Of a stretch of DNA of 47,744 nucleotides, positions 17,771-25,358 are shown piece by piece (the stretch's first letter is position 1; every line of letters begins with the position of its first letter). The stretch lies in NCBI GenBank assembly GCA_903844735.1, contig CAIMUX010000126.1, positions 1-47,744 on the forward strand. Direction: 5' to 3'. Below the pieces are notes generated by a model. It was not told the DNA's origin, ran no database searches, and saw only the letters and a list, made by a program, of their open reading frames with translations. Both the position numbers and the translations under genes were made by a program. This stretch comes from Candidatus Eiseniibacteriota bacterium. Its GTDB lineage: Bacteria > Eisenbacteria > RBG-16-71-46 > CAIMUX01.

Positions 17771-17795
17771 GTCCGCCGGACGGGCGCCGGCGGAC
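17771..17795 (+). other. Perfect inverted repeat after efp
   Basis: GTCCGCCGG and CCGGCGGAC form a 9-bp stem with a 7-base loop, 46 bases after the efp stop. No T-run follows, so it is not a standard terminator, but it may stabilise the 3' end. Confidence 0.4.
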
Positions 17796-17983
17796 ACTCG
17801 CTTCACAGCAACCACCAGATGCCCATGTCCATTCTGGCACACCGCCCGCCGTCGCCGGTAGACTGCAAACCGGCGCCGGCTGTGGTACCCTCACGTGTTG
17901 GAGACGGAGGACTCGGGCGGAACCGCCCACCCATGATGCCACGCTGCAGGAGATGCTCGCACGCGCACCAAGGGGCGGCCCGC

Positions 17984-20881
17984 ATGGGGGGCGTCTCTCT
18001 GCCGGCGTCCGATCCGTTTTCGATCCGTTTGCTTTCCCGGTCCGGAGCCTGGTCCCGAGCTGGGCGCCGTGTTCGGTCCGGTGTTTGGACTCTACCATTC
18101 GTGACGCTTCTCCTCCTTGTCCCCGCGGCCACCCTTGCCCAGTACACCCCCTTCGGCAAGAACAAGGTCCACTACGCCCGTTTCGAATGGCAGGTCCTGG
18201 AGAGTCGTCACTTCCGGCTCTATCACTACCGGGAAGAGGCCGACCTCGCGAGGCAGGCGCTGGAACTGGCCGAGGAGGGGTACGTCGACCTGCGGGCCCG
18301 TTTCGCGCACGACGTAGTGCGTCCGATCCCACTGATCATCTACTCCTCCCACCTCGACTTCCAGCAGACCAACGTCACCCCGTATTTCCTTCCCGAGGGG
18401 GTCGCCGGGCTCACGGAATTCGCCCGTGGGCGTGTTCTCGTGCCGTTCGACGGGTCGCTGCACGACTTCCGTGTCACGCTGCGCCACGAGCTGGTTCATG
18501 TCTTCCAGCTCTCGCTGGAGGAACGGACCAACCGCGAGCACTTTCGGCCCGGGATCCCGGGGCTGCCGCTCTGGTTCACCGAGGGAGAGGCGGTGCACTT
18601 CTCCGAGCAGCGCGATACAGAGGCCGACATGATCCTCCGGGACATGGTGGTGGCCGGGACGTTGCCGCCCATCGGCGAGTTCTGGCGGCACGAAGGCGGC
18701 TTCACGCTCTACAAGCTCGGACAGTCGGTTCTCGACTATGTTGCCGAGACCTGGGGCGAGGACCGTCTCCGGCTCTTCCACGAACAGCTCTGGCGGCACG
18801 ACCGATTCGAGGACGTGCTGCACGACGTGCTCGGGGTCACTTCGGAGGAGCTGTCCTCGCGCTGGGCATTCCACCTGAAACAACGCTACTTTCCCTCGGT
18901 GGAGACGGCGGTCCCGAGCAGCGTCGTTTCGAAGCAACTCACAGCCGAAGGGGGCTCTGATTTCAAGCCCCTTCCGCTGCCGGCCGGACTGCCCGGCCTT
19001 GACGGCCACTTTGCGTTCCTCTCGCCGCGGAACGGTTTCACGAACATCTACACCGCGGCCGGCGCCGGCGAGAAGCCCGAACGGGAGGTGCGCGTCCTCG
19101 TGGCCGGCGAGCGAAGGGCCGAGTTCGAGTCATTTCACGCGTTTCGCAGCCGCATGGATGTCTCCGCCGACGGGCTGCTCCTCTTCGCGGCCAAGCACGA
19201 CGGCCGGGACGCGGTGAATGTCTACTCCATCGCGCGACGGCGGGTGGTGTCGCGTTATGCTTTCGCGGGACTGATCGGGCTGACATCGCCGGCCTGGGCG
19301 GGGGATACGAACCGCTTTGTCTTCAGCGGTCTCTCGCGCGAGGGCGACTCCGATCTCTTCCTCTACGATCGCGAAAAGGACAGACTCACCCGGCTTACGC
19401 GCGACCGCTATCTCGACATCGAGCCGGCTTGGTGTGCGTGGGCGAACTCCGTGGTCTGGGTGAGCGACCGCGGTCCGGCCGGCGACCGTGGGGCGCGCAA
19501 TCTCTATCTCCTCGCGCCCGGCACCGGCGAGATCCGACCCCTTACGCGTGGCGCGTGGCGCGATGCCTCGCCCGCCTGTGATTCGGTGCGGAAGGAAATC
19601 CTCTTCACGAGCGACCGGGATGGCTTTCAGGATGCCTACAGAATCGATGCCCAGGGGAGTGGGGAGCGGCTGACGCGGAGTCTCGATGCCCTGTTCGATC
19701 CGCGCCCGACTCCCGATGGTCGGGCCTTTCTCGCCACCGTTTACCGCGAGGGGCGGTTCGAGGCGCGCTCCTTCGCGCGGGCCGACACGGCGGGCGAGCC
19801 GGTGCGGTTCGCGGCATCGGCCGCCGACACGCTCCGCCCGTGGGATTGGAACACGCTGGCCGATCCGGTGGCCTCCCGCACGACGCACTACAGCCCGCGT
19901 TTCAGCCTCGACATCGCGCAGGGAGGCGTCCTGCTGGATCCCGGGATGCGCACCGGCGAGGGGCTCTCCGCCGCCTTTTCCGACATCATGGGCAACCACC
20001 TCCTGTTTGTTGGTTTGGGAAACAGCAGTTTTTCTTCCGCGTCGCGTTTTCTCGACGAGTTCTCGGCGTCGGTGGCCTACGTCAACCTTGGCCGGCGGCT
20101 CAACTACGGAGTGTCGGCCTTCCACTACGCCGGCGAATACTACGACCGGCTCGGCTATCCGTACTTCGAACGCCGCGCCGGGGTGGGGCTCATCCTCCGC
20201 TATCCGTCCAGCAAGTTCACTCGTGTCGAGAGCAACGCGTCGGTGGCCTATGGCGAGACCGACCGCACGTTCACCGGTTTCCGGCGCGCCGGACCCCTGG
20301 CGTCCCACTCGCTGGCGTGGATCCACGACACCTCGCTGTGGCTTTCCACCGGGCCGATTGATGGGCAACGGGTGAACCTCACGGCGGCCACCACCATCGA
20401 TCTGCGCGGAGGCGGGCCGGAGAATACGCTCCTCTTGGGGGAATGGAATCGCTACCTCCGTCTGGGGCTTCTGTCTTGCTACGCGGTGCGGCTGCAGGGG
20501 CGGTGGAGCGATGGAGAGAATCCGGAGGTCTTTCTTCTCGGCGGCTCACAGTCGTTGCGAGGCTGGCCGCACCACGACCTCAATGGCAAGCGGACGCTTC
20601 TGTGGAACAACGAGGTGCGCTTTCCACTGATGCGCGGCGCAGTGCTGGGGTTGCCGCCAGGAGATCTCGAGCTGCCGGGGGTACAAGGTGCGGTCTTTCT
20701 TGACGGCGGCGCCGCCTGGAACGAGGGGTGGCCCCCTCCGTGGGCGGGTTCGTACGGTGTCGGCTTTCGGATGGGTTTTGGCGGGTTTCTCGTGCTGCGG
20801 CTCGACTTCGCGCGCCGGATCGTTTTTCCCGACTGGTCGCGTTCCACGCGGACGGAGTTCTATGTCGGCTGGAATTATTAG
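17984..20881 (+). CDS. Outer-membrane fusion: HExxH peptidase, TolB-like propeller, BamA-type barrel
   Basis: A 965-residue protein with three parts. After a signal segment (LPFVTLLLLVPAATLA, about 36-53) comes a peptidase MA-like domain with LRHELVHVFQ (His168, Glu169, His172) and WFTEGEAVHF (Glu200), the gluzincin zinc-site pattern. The middle (about 300-620) has repeated blades such as FTSDRDGFQDAYRID and FLYDREKDRLTRLTRD, typical of TolB/PD40 propellers. The last 330 residues form a barrel with GGSQSLRGWPHHDLNGKRTL, the hallmark motif of Omp85/BamA, and end in FYVGWNY, a barrel-insertion signal. Start ATG 17984 after AAGGGGCGG is preferred; the frame is open to 17819. No POTRA repeats are visible. 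Function unknown; it may anchor a periplasmic protease at the outer membrane. Confidence 0.82.
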   Translation: MGGVSLPASDPFSIRLLSRSGAWSRAGRRVRSGVWTLPFVTLLLLVPAATLAQYTPFGKNKVHYARFEWQVLESRHFRLYHYREEADLARQALELAEEGYVDLRARFAHDVVRPIPLIIYSSHLDFQQTNVTPYFLPEGVAGLTEFARGRVLVPFDGSLHDFRVTLRHELVHVFQLSLEERTNREHFRPGIPGLPLWFTEGEAVHFSEQRDTEADMILRDMVVAGTLPPIGEFWRHEGGFTLYKLGQSVLDYVAETWGEDRLRLFHEQLWRHDRFEDVLHDVLGVTSEELSSRWAFHLKQRYFPSVETAVPSSVVSKQLTAEGGSDFKPLPLPAGLPGLDGHFAFLSPRNGFTNIYTAAGAGEKPEREVRVLVAGERRAEFESFHAFRSRMDVSADGLLLFAAKHDGRDAVNVYSIARRRVVSRYAFAGLIGLTSPAWAGDTNRFVFSGLSREGDSDLFLYDREKDRLTRLTRDRYLDIEPAWCAWANSVVWVSDRGPAGDRGARNLYLLAPGTGEIRPLTRGAWRDASPACDSVRKEILFTSDRDGFQDAYRIDAQGSGERLTRSLDALFDPRPTPDGRAFLATVYREGRFEARSFARADTAGEPVRFAASAADTLRPWDWNTLADPVASRTTHYSPRFSLDIAQGGVLLDPGMRTGEGLSAAFSDIMGNHLLFVGLGNSSFSSASRFLDEFSASVAYVNLGRRLNYGVSAFHYAGEYYDRLGYPYFERRAGVGLILRYPSSKFTRVESNASVAYGETDRTFTGFRRAGPLASHSLAWIHDTSLWLSTGPIDGQRVNLTAATTIDLRGGGPENTLLLGEWNRYLRLGLLSCYAVRLQGRWSDGENPEVFLLGGSQSLRGWPHHDLNGKRTLLWNNEVRFPLMRGAVLGLPPGDLELPGVQGAVFLDGGAAWNEGWPPPWAGSYGVGFRMGFGGFLVLRLDFARRIVFPDWSRSTRTEFYVGWNY

Positions 20882-22046
20882 GCGTGAGGCCCGGCGCCTG
20901 CCGGGGTGGGCGAGGCGGGCTTGGTGGTCCCGACCGTGGGGGCCCGGTGACCTACGTTCCGGGGCCGAGCGACGTTGGGGCATCCGTGCGGGCATGGTGA
21001 TCGTGCTGTTCGTCGCATCGCATCTGCCCCGCGTGGAACCCGCCGTGGCTGAGGGGACGCTCACCGGGCTCTGGTCGCGGCGGGCCGGTCGCAGCATCAC
21101 GGTTTCGCCTGCGGTGGGATCCGGGCGAGTGTTCACCGTCAGCACTGACGGCCGCGTGCAGTGTTACCGTCTTGCGGATGGGAAGCGACTCTGGGGGCAT
21201 CGCCTTAAGGACTCCGGAGAGGCAGCCCCCGCTTGGTCGCCCTCGGCCGAAGGCGGGCGGCTGTTCGTTTCCTCAGGGAACGAGGGGCGGGTGCTTCTCG
21301 CTCTCGATGGGACGCGCGGTCGCCGCCGGTGGAGCCACGAGCTCAGCTCGCCCATCACCGTGATCGCGGCGGACGATTCGGCGGTTGTCGCTCTCGTGCG
21401 GAAAGGGACGCTGGCGGCATGGCGGGCGAGCGACGGGGCCGCGCTGTGGACGCGGGCTTTGGATGGTTGGGACCCACCACCGTTTCTTCTACACGACGGA
21501 CGGATCTTCGCGGGGATGCGGCACGACTCTCTGCTTGCGCTCGACGCTCGCACCGGTGTGCCTGTCTGGCGCTCGGCCCCGGGCGGCAGGTTTGCCACCG
21601 CCCCGGTGCCGGCAACGGGGCTGCTCGCGCTGGTTGATGTCGAAGGCAGTATGGCGTGGATCGAGCCTGAGACCGGTCTGGTCGTGGCCCGCACGCAGCG
21701 CAGCGCATGGCAACTATGCGCCGGAGCCTTCTGCGAGTCCGGGCTTGTCACCGTTTCATCGGGAGGGCGCGCGGAGATGGCGGGGCGCGTGCCGGGTGCG
21801 GGAGATTGGTCCGCACCGATTGAGAACGCGGTGGTTGCCGCGCCGTTGGTGCGCCGCGGGACGGTGCTGGTAGGCGCTACTTCGGGGAACCTCTCGGCGT
21901 TGGATGCCCTGAGCGGACGGGTTCTCTGGTCATTCCAGTCGGCGGCCGGCTTCCGGGTCGGCCCGCTCGCGGCCGGCGACACTCTGCTCTTGGCCGACAC
22001 GCGTGGCACCATCCATGTGTACCTCGACGGCGCGGGGAGAGAATGA
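20862..22046 (+). CDS. PQQ-type beta-propeller protein, exported
   Basis: A 394-residue protein built from repeated blades of the form LLALDARTGVPVWRS, LSALDALSGRVLWSFQS and CYRLADGKRLWGHRL, which are PQQ/BamB-like propeller repeats. An N-terminal hydrophobic stretch (VIVLFVASHLPRVEPAVAEG) suggests export. No lipobox is seen, unlike BamB. Start ATG 20862 has GGAG four bases before it and overlaps the barrel gene by 20 bp; ATG 20995, directly before the signal segment, is the alternative. The overlap with a BamA-type barrel gene suggests the two act together at the outer membrane. Confidence 0.8.
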   Translation: MSAGIIRREARRLPGWARRAWWSRPWGPGDLRSGAERRWGIRAGMVIVLFVASHLPRVEPAVAEGTLTGLWSRRAGRSITVSPAVGSGRVFTVSTDGRVQCYRLADGKRLWGHRLKDSGEAAPAWSPSAEGGRLFVSSGNEGRVLLALDGTRGRRRWSHELSSPITVIAADDSAVVALVRKGTLAAWRASDGAALWTRALDGWDPPPFLLHDGRIFAGMRHDSLLALDARTGVPVWRSAPGGRFATAPVPATGLLALVDVEGSMAWIEPETGLVVARTQRSAWQLCAGAFCESGLVTVSSGGRAEMAGRVPGAGDWSAPIENAVVAAPLVRRGTVLVGATSGNLSALDALSGRVLWSFQSAAGFRVGPLAAGDTLLLADTRGTIHVYLDGAGRE

Positions 22047-22061
22047 GATGAGGTCGCGAGT

Positions 22062-22877
22062 ATGAAGTGGCGAGTACGGGTCCGGCCGCCTAGCTCATGG
22101 CCACGGGGCTTTGTTTCGCGGGGGATTGCGGCTTCGTGGCTCCTGCCGATGCTTCTGGCCGTCGTCCGTCTCCCCGCACATGCCTCGGGTCGGGAGCCGA
22201 TTCTCCCGGCCGCACCGGTGCTCGGATCGGCGGGTTCGGTCGTGATCCTCACGGATCCGCCGGGTGCTCGGGCCTGGATCGGCGATCGGTTTGTCGGGAC
22301 CACACCGGTGCGGGTCGACTCCCTGGCTCCGGGGCGGCTGCGAGTGGTCCTGGCCCCGATATCCCCGGCGATGCGTTGGCGGCGGCCGTGCCTGGTCTAT
22401 GCCGATCCGCGGGCCGGAATTCTCGACACGCTGCGCATCGATCTCCGCGGTGCGGACGGCAGCGTCCCCGCGGGCGACGGGCGCGTGCGGGTGGGCGCCG
22501 ACCTGGAGGCCGCGCTCAGGGCCGAGCGCCCCCCGCTCTCCCGCCTCGGAACTGTCCTGCCGATCGCCGCCCTTGGCCTCGGCGCGGCCGGAGCATGGTC
22601 GCGACATTTCGCCGACGCAGCGGACCGCGACTACCTCCGAACCGCGGATCGCGGGCCAATGGAGGACCGCCTCCGCCGCGCGGACCGGCTCGATCGTGTG
22701 TCGGTGGCCTGTTGGATCGGGGCGGAGGCTTGCCTTGCCGGGGCTGCGTGGGTCTGGTTGCGCGGGGATGGCCGGGTGCCGGTCGCTGCGTCCTTTGACG
22801 ACGAGGGTGGGGTGCGGCTCGGCCTGCGCGTCGGGGCGGAAACCCCGCCTTCCCCCGCACGACAGGGTGACCGGTGA
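22062..22877 (+). CDS. PEGA-domain membrane protein
   Basis: A 271-residue protein with an N-terminal hydrophobic segment ([17 protein letters not shown]), then a PEGA domain ([31 protein letters not shown]), a small beta fold common in envelope proteins and possibly binding surface polymers. Residues about 170-235 contain two hydrophobic segments ([14 protein letters not shown] and [18 protein letters not shown]) separated by an acidic/basic linker, so it likely spans the inner membrane. It starts 16 bp after the propeller gene, on the same strand, making a three-gene envelope cluster. Role unknown. Confidence 0.7.
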   Translation: MKWRVRVRPPSSWPRGFVSRGIAASWLLPMLLAVVRLPAHASGREPILPAAPVLGSAGSVVILTDPPGARAWIGDRFVGTTPVRVDSLAPGRLRVVLAPISPAMRWRRPCLVYADPRAGILDTLRIDLRGADGSVPAGDGRVRVGADLEAALRAERPPLSRLGTVLPIAALGLGAAGAWSRHFADAADRDYLRTADRGPMEDRLRRADRLDRVSVACWIGAEACLAGAAWVWLRGDGRVPVAASFDDEGGVRLGLRVGAETPPSPARQGDR

Positions 22878-22950
22878 CCCTTGAGTACGGCGATGTTTTC
22901 GGGCCGAGCCAGGGTGCGTGATCTGATTGACCTGACGACTGGAGGGGAGA

Positions 22951-24006
22951 ATGACGATGCGGGTCGATCTGCGCAGCGATACGGTGACGCGGCCCACAAC
23001 GGTGATGCGGCGGGCCATGGCCGAGGCGGAGGTCGGGGATGATGTCTTCGGCGACGACCCGACGGTCCGCCTTCTCGAAGAAGAGACGGCGGCGTTTCTC
23101 GGCAAGGAGGCTGCGCTTTTCGTGCCTAGCGGCACGATGGGGAACCAGGTCTCGGTGGCAGCTCATACTGAGCGCGGCGATGAAGCTATCTGCGAATCGA
23201 CCAGCCACATCTTTCTCTATGAAGGGGGCGGTCCCGCGCTTCTCTCCGGGGTGCAACTCCACCCTCTCGCGGGCGATCGCGGACTCATCAGCCTGGAGCA
23301 ACTGCGCGGCGCCATCCGGGCGGCGGATGTGCACTTCCCCGTGAGCCGCCTGCTCTGTCTGGAAAACACCCACAACCGGGCCGGTGGGCGCGTTCTGCCG
23401 GTAGCTGATGTCGAAGCGCTCACGGCGGAGGCGGCCATCCACGGCCTGCGGACGCACCTCGACGGAGCGCGGATCTGGAACGCCGCCGTTGCTTCGGGCA
23501 TCCCGGAAGCCCGGTGGGTGTCGTCGTTCGACTCGGTACAGGTCTGTTTTTCCAAGGGGCTGGGAGCGCCGGTCGGCTCCTGTGTCGCCGGACCGCGGGA
23601 TTGGGTGGACCGTGCGCGGCACTATCGCAAGCGGTTCGGTGGCGGGATGCGCCAGGCCGGCATCATCGCCGCGGGGGCCTTGCACGCTTTGCGGCACCAC
23701 CGCGAACGCCTGGCCGAGGATCATGCCCGGGCGCGGCGGATGGCCGCGGCTCTGGCCGGCCTGCCCGGTTTCGCCGTCGACCCCGCCGAGACTGAGACAA
23801 ACATCGTGGTAGCGCGGCTGGCACCCGGCGTGGCCGACCCCCAACGCTGGGTGGAGGCGCTGTCCGTCCGTAGTGTGGCCGTGGTTCGCTTCGGCCCGGC
23901 GGCACTGCGCATGGTGACTCATCTCGACATCGATGACGACGCCCTCGACTTCGCGGTGCGTGCGGTGCGCGAGGTGGCGGCGGAACTGGGGCGAGCACAG
24001 GATTGA
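22951..24006 (+). CDS. ltaE: Low-specificity L-threonine aldolase
   Basis: A 351-residue PLP enzyme that splits threonine or allo-threonine into glycine and acetaldehyde. The family start [12 protein letters not shown] is present, with [50 protein letters not shown] and the PLP lysine Lys202 in [12 protein letters not shown], then [15 protein letters not shown]. Start ATG 22951 follows GGAGGGGAG; ATG 22957 is possible. Length is normal. It is not obviously linked to its neighbours, which are on both strands. Confidence 0.93.
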   Translation: MTMRVDLRSDTVTRPTTVMRRAMAEAEVGDDVFGDDPTVRLLEEETAAFLGKEAALFVPSGTMGNQVSVAAHTERGDEAICESTSHIFLYEGGGPALLSGVQLHPLAGDRGLISLEQLRGAIRAADVHFPVSRLLCLENTHNRAGGRVLPVADVEALTAEAAIHGLRTHLDGARIWNAAVASGIPEARWVSSFDSVQVCFSKGLGAPVGSCVAGPRDWVDRARHYRKRFGGGMRQAGIIAAGALHALRHHRERLAEDHARARRMAAALAGLPGFAVDPAETETNIVVARLAPGVADPQRWVEALSVRSVAVVRFGPAALRMVTHLDIDDDALDFAVRAVREVAAELGRAQD

Positions 24007-24072
24007 ACCGGCGCGAAAGGACGGGGGAAGGTCGAGCCGCCCCGGACAGGCCGGGTTGGGTATCGCGGCCGC

Positions 24073-25140
24073 TCAGCGCACCGTGCCGCGCACGTCGATG
24101 ACGAGCTCCGGTTGTTCGGGATCGGTCGTATCGAGTCGCACCGTTTCCCGCAACCGCGTCGGTTCCTTGGCGGTGAGGGCCACGGTCAGCAGGTAATCGT
24201 TGCCATCGCGTTGGAGCGAGGTCGTGAGCCACGGAACGCTCGGGCGCGCCGCGGTGATCCGGTACTCACCCGGGCCGTCGGCTTTCAGGCGCAGCGTGCG
24301 CGTCAGCGCGTCTCCCACCCGAGATGAGCCGAAACTGATAGCTTCATCGACCGGACGGAAATAGGCGTGGATGAATCCGCGAATGCTGATGCGGTCCGAC
24401 TTCACCTTCGGGTGGTCGTAGGGGATCTCTACCCGGACATTGAAGCGTCCGAACGGCGCGTCGGGCCGGATGCGCGCCTCTACCTTCCACGCAACCGGGC
24501 CCGATAGCGGATCCTGCACCACCCTCCATCGCACCAGGTCGTCGGCGCCGACTGGCGTGTGAACGGTGAACGGCACGCCAGGCTCGGCCTTGAGGATGGT
24601 CGTGAGCAGCAGAGCACCGCCGCGGCGCACCGGGCCGAAGTCGAGGATGCGTTCGGAGACCTCCACCTCCGGCGTGACGTGCGAGAGCAAGAGAATCTCG
24701 ACCTGCGGCTCCGCCGGGTCATTGGTCTCCAGGATCACCACTTTTCGCTGATCGCCCTCGTACTCCCCGCTGTTGAAGACCACGCGGAGGGTGGTGGAAG
24801 CGCCCGGGGCGATGACGGTGTCGGCCGGTTCCGCCATCGTGCAGCCGCAGTCGGGGGTCACCTTGAGAATCCGCAGCAACTCCGTGCCGCCGTTGCTGAC
24901 GGTGAAGGTCTGCGCCCGGCTGACATGCTGCGGGATCCGACCGAAGTCGACGGTGCGCTGATCGAATCGGATCACGGGCCCCTTCATCAGGCGGGATATC
25001 GGGTCCGCCGCAGATGCGGGCATGGGAAGCGCCGCGAGGAGGGCCAGGAGCAGCGTTGGCCCGCATCGGGCGAACAGGCCGAGTGCGAAAGCCGGACGGG
25101 ACGGTGTGGTTCTCGCGGATAATGGGCGCACGAAATCCAT
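24073..25140 (-). CDS. DUF1573-domain exported protein
   Basis: A 355-residue protein with a signal peptide (LLLALLAALPMPASA) and a DUF1573 domain: VDFGRIPQ, then FTVSNGGTELLRILKVTPDC with GCT, and APGASTTLRVVFNSGEYEG. The Cys98-x-Cys100 pair is the hallmark of this Ig-like family, which is abundant in Bacteroidota and related phyla. Further similar beta units follow (ILDFGPVRRGG, ISFGSSRVGD). The reaction, if any, is unknown. Start ATG 25140 has GGAG at seven bases, shorter than the open frame. It is divergent from the S8 protease gene, and the promoter at 25173-25200 is close to ideal. Confidence 0.82.
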   Translation of the reverse strand: MDFVRPLSARTTPSRPAFALGLFARCGPTLLLALLAALPMPASAADPISRLMKGPVIRFDQRTVDFGRIPQHVSRAQTFTVSNGGTELLRILKVTPDCGCTMAEPADTVIAPGASTTLRVVFNSGEYEGDQRKVVILETNDPAEPQVEILLLSHVTPEVEVSERILDFGPVRRGGALLLTTILKAEPGVPFTVHTPVGADDLVRWRVVQDPLSGPVAWKVEARIRPDAPFGRFNVRVEIPYDHPKVKSDRISIRGFIHAYFRPVDEAISFGSSRVGDALTRTLRLKADGPGEYRITAARPSVPWLTTSLQRDGNDYLLTVALTAKEPTRLRETVRLDTTDPEQPELVIDVRGTVR

Positions 25141-25172
25141 CGAATTCTCCCCGGCTGTCGATTCTTCTCGTA

Positions 25173-25200
25173 AGTATACCCCGCCGCACGCCGGGTTCAA
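25173..25200 (-). promoter_or_regulatory. Sigma-70 promoter for DUF1573 gene
   Basis: On the minus strand TTGAAC (25200-25195), a 16-bp spacer and TATACT (25178-25173). The start should fall near 25166, giving a leader of about 26 bases before the ATG. Confidence 0.6.
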
Positions 25201-25217
25201 CTCGTCCGGCCGCTCCG

Positions 25218-25255
25218 GAGATTCGGGCTTCGGACTGGAGGCTTCGGGCTCGGAC
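25218..25255 (-). repeat. GAAGTC-type intergenic element, copy 2
   Basis: Read on the minus strand this is CCCGAAGCC, CAGTCCGAAGCCCGAATCTC, the same motif as at 10994 and 32876. It sits between the divergent promoters of the DUF1573 and S8 genes. Confidence 0.45.
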
Positions 25256-25274
25256 GATCCGCCCGGGGCAAAGC

Positions 25275-25303
25275 TTGGAAAGGCGCGGATCTGTATCTAG
25301 ACT
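25275..25303 (+). promoter_or_regulatory. Candidate promoter for the S8 protease gene
   Basis: TTGGAA at 25275-25280, a 17-bp spacer and TAGACT at 25298-25303, placing the start near 25310, about 50 bases before the ATG. Confidence 0.45.
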
Positions 25304-25358
25304 GTGGGCAGCGGCGCGGGGAGACGGCCCCGGCTCGCAACGAAAGGTGGCTCGCGTA

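Noticed and set aside
17819-17983. Upstream extension of the barrel fusion gene
   Set aside because: The extra residues are Pro/Arg-rich with no ribosome site; the start at 17984 has one and still leaves a signal peptide.
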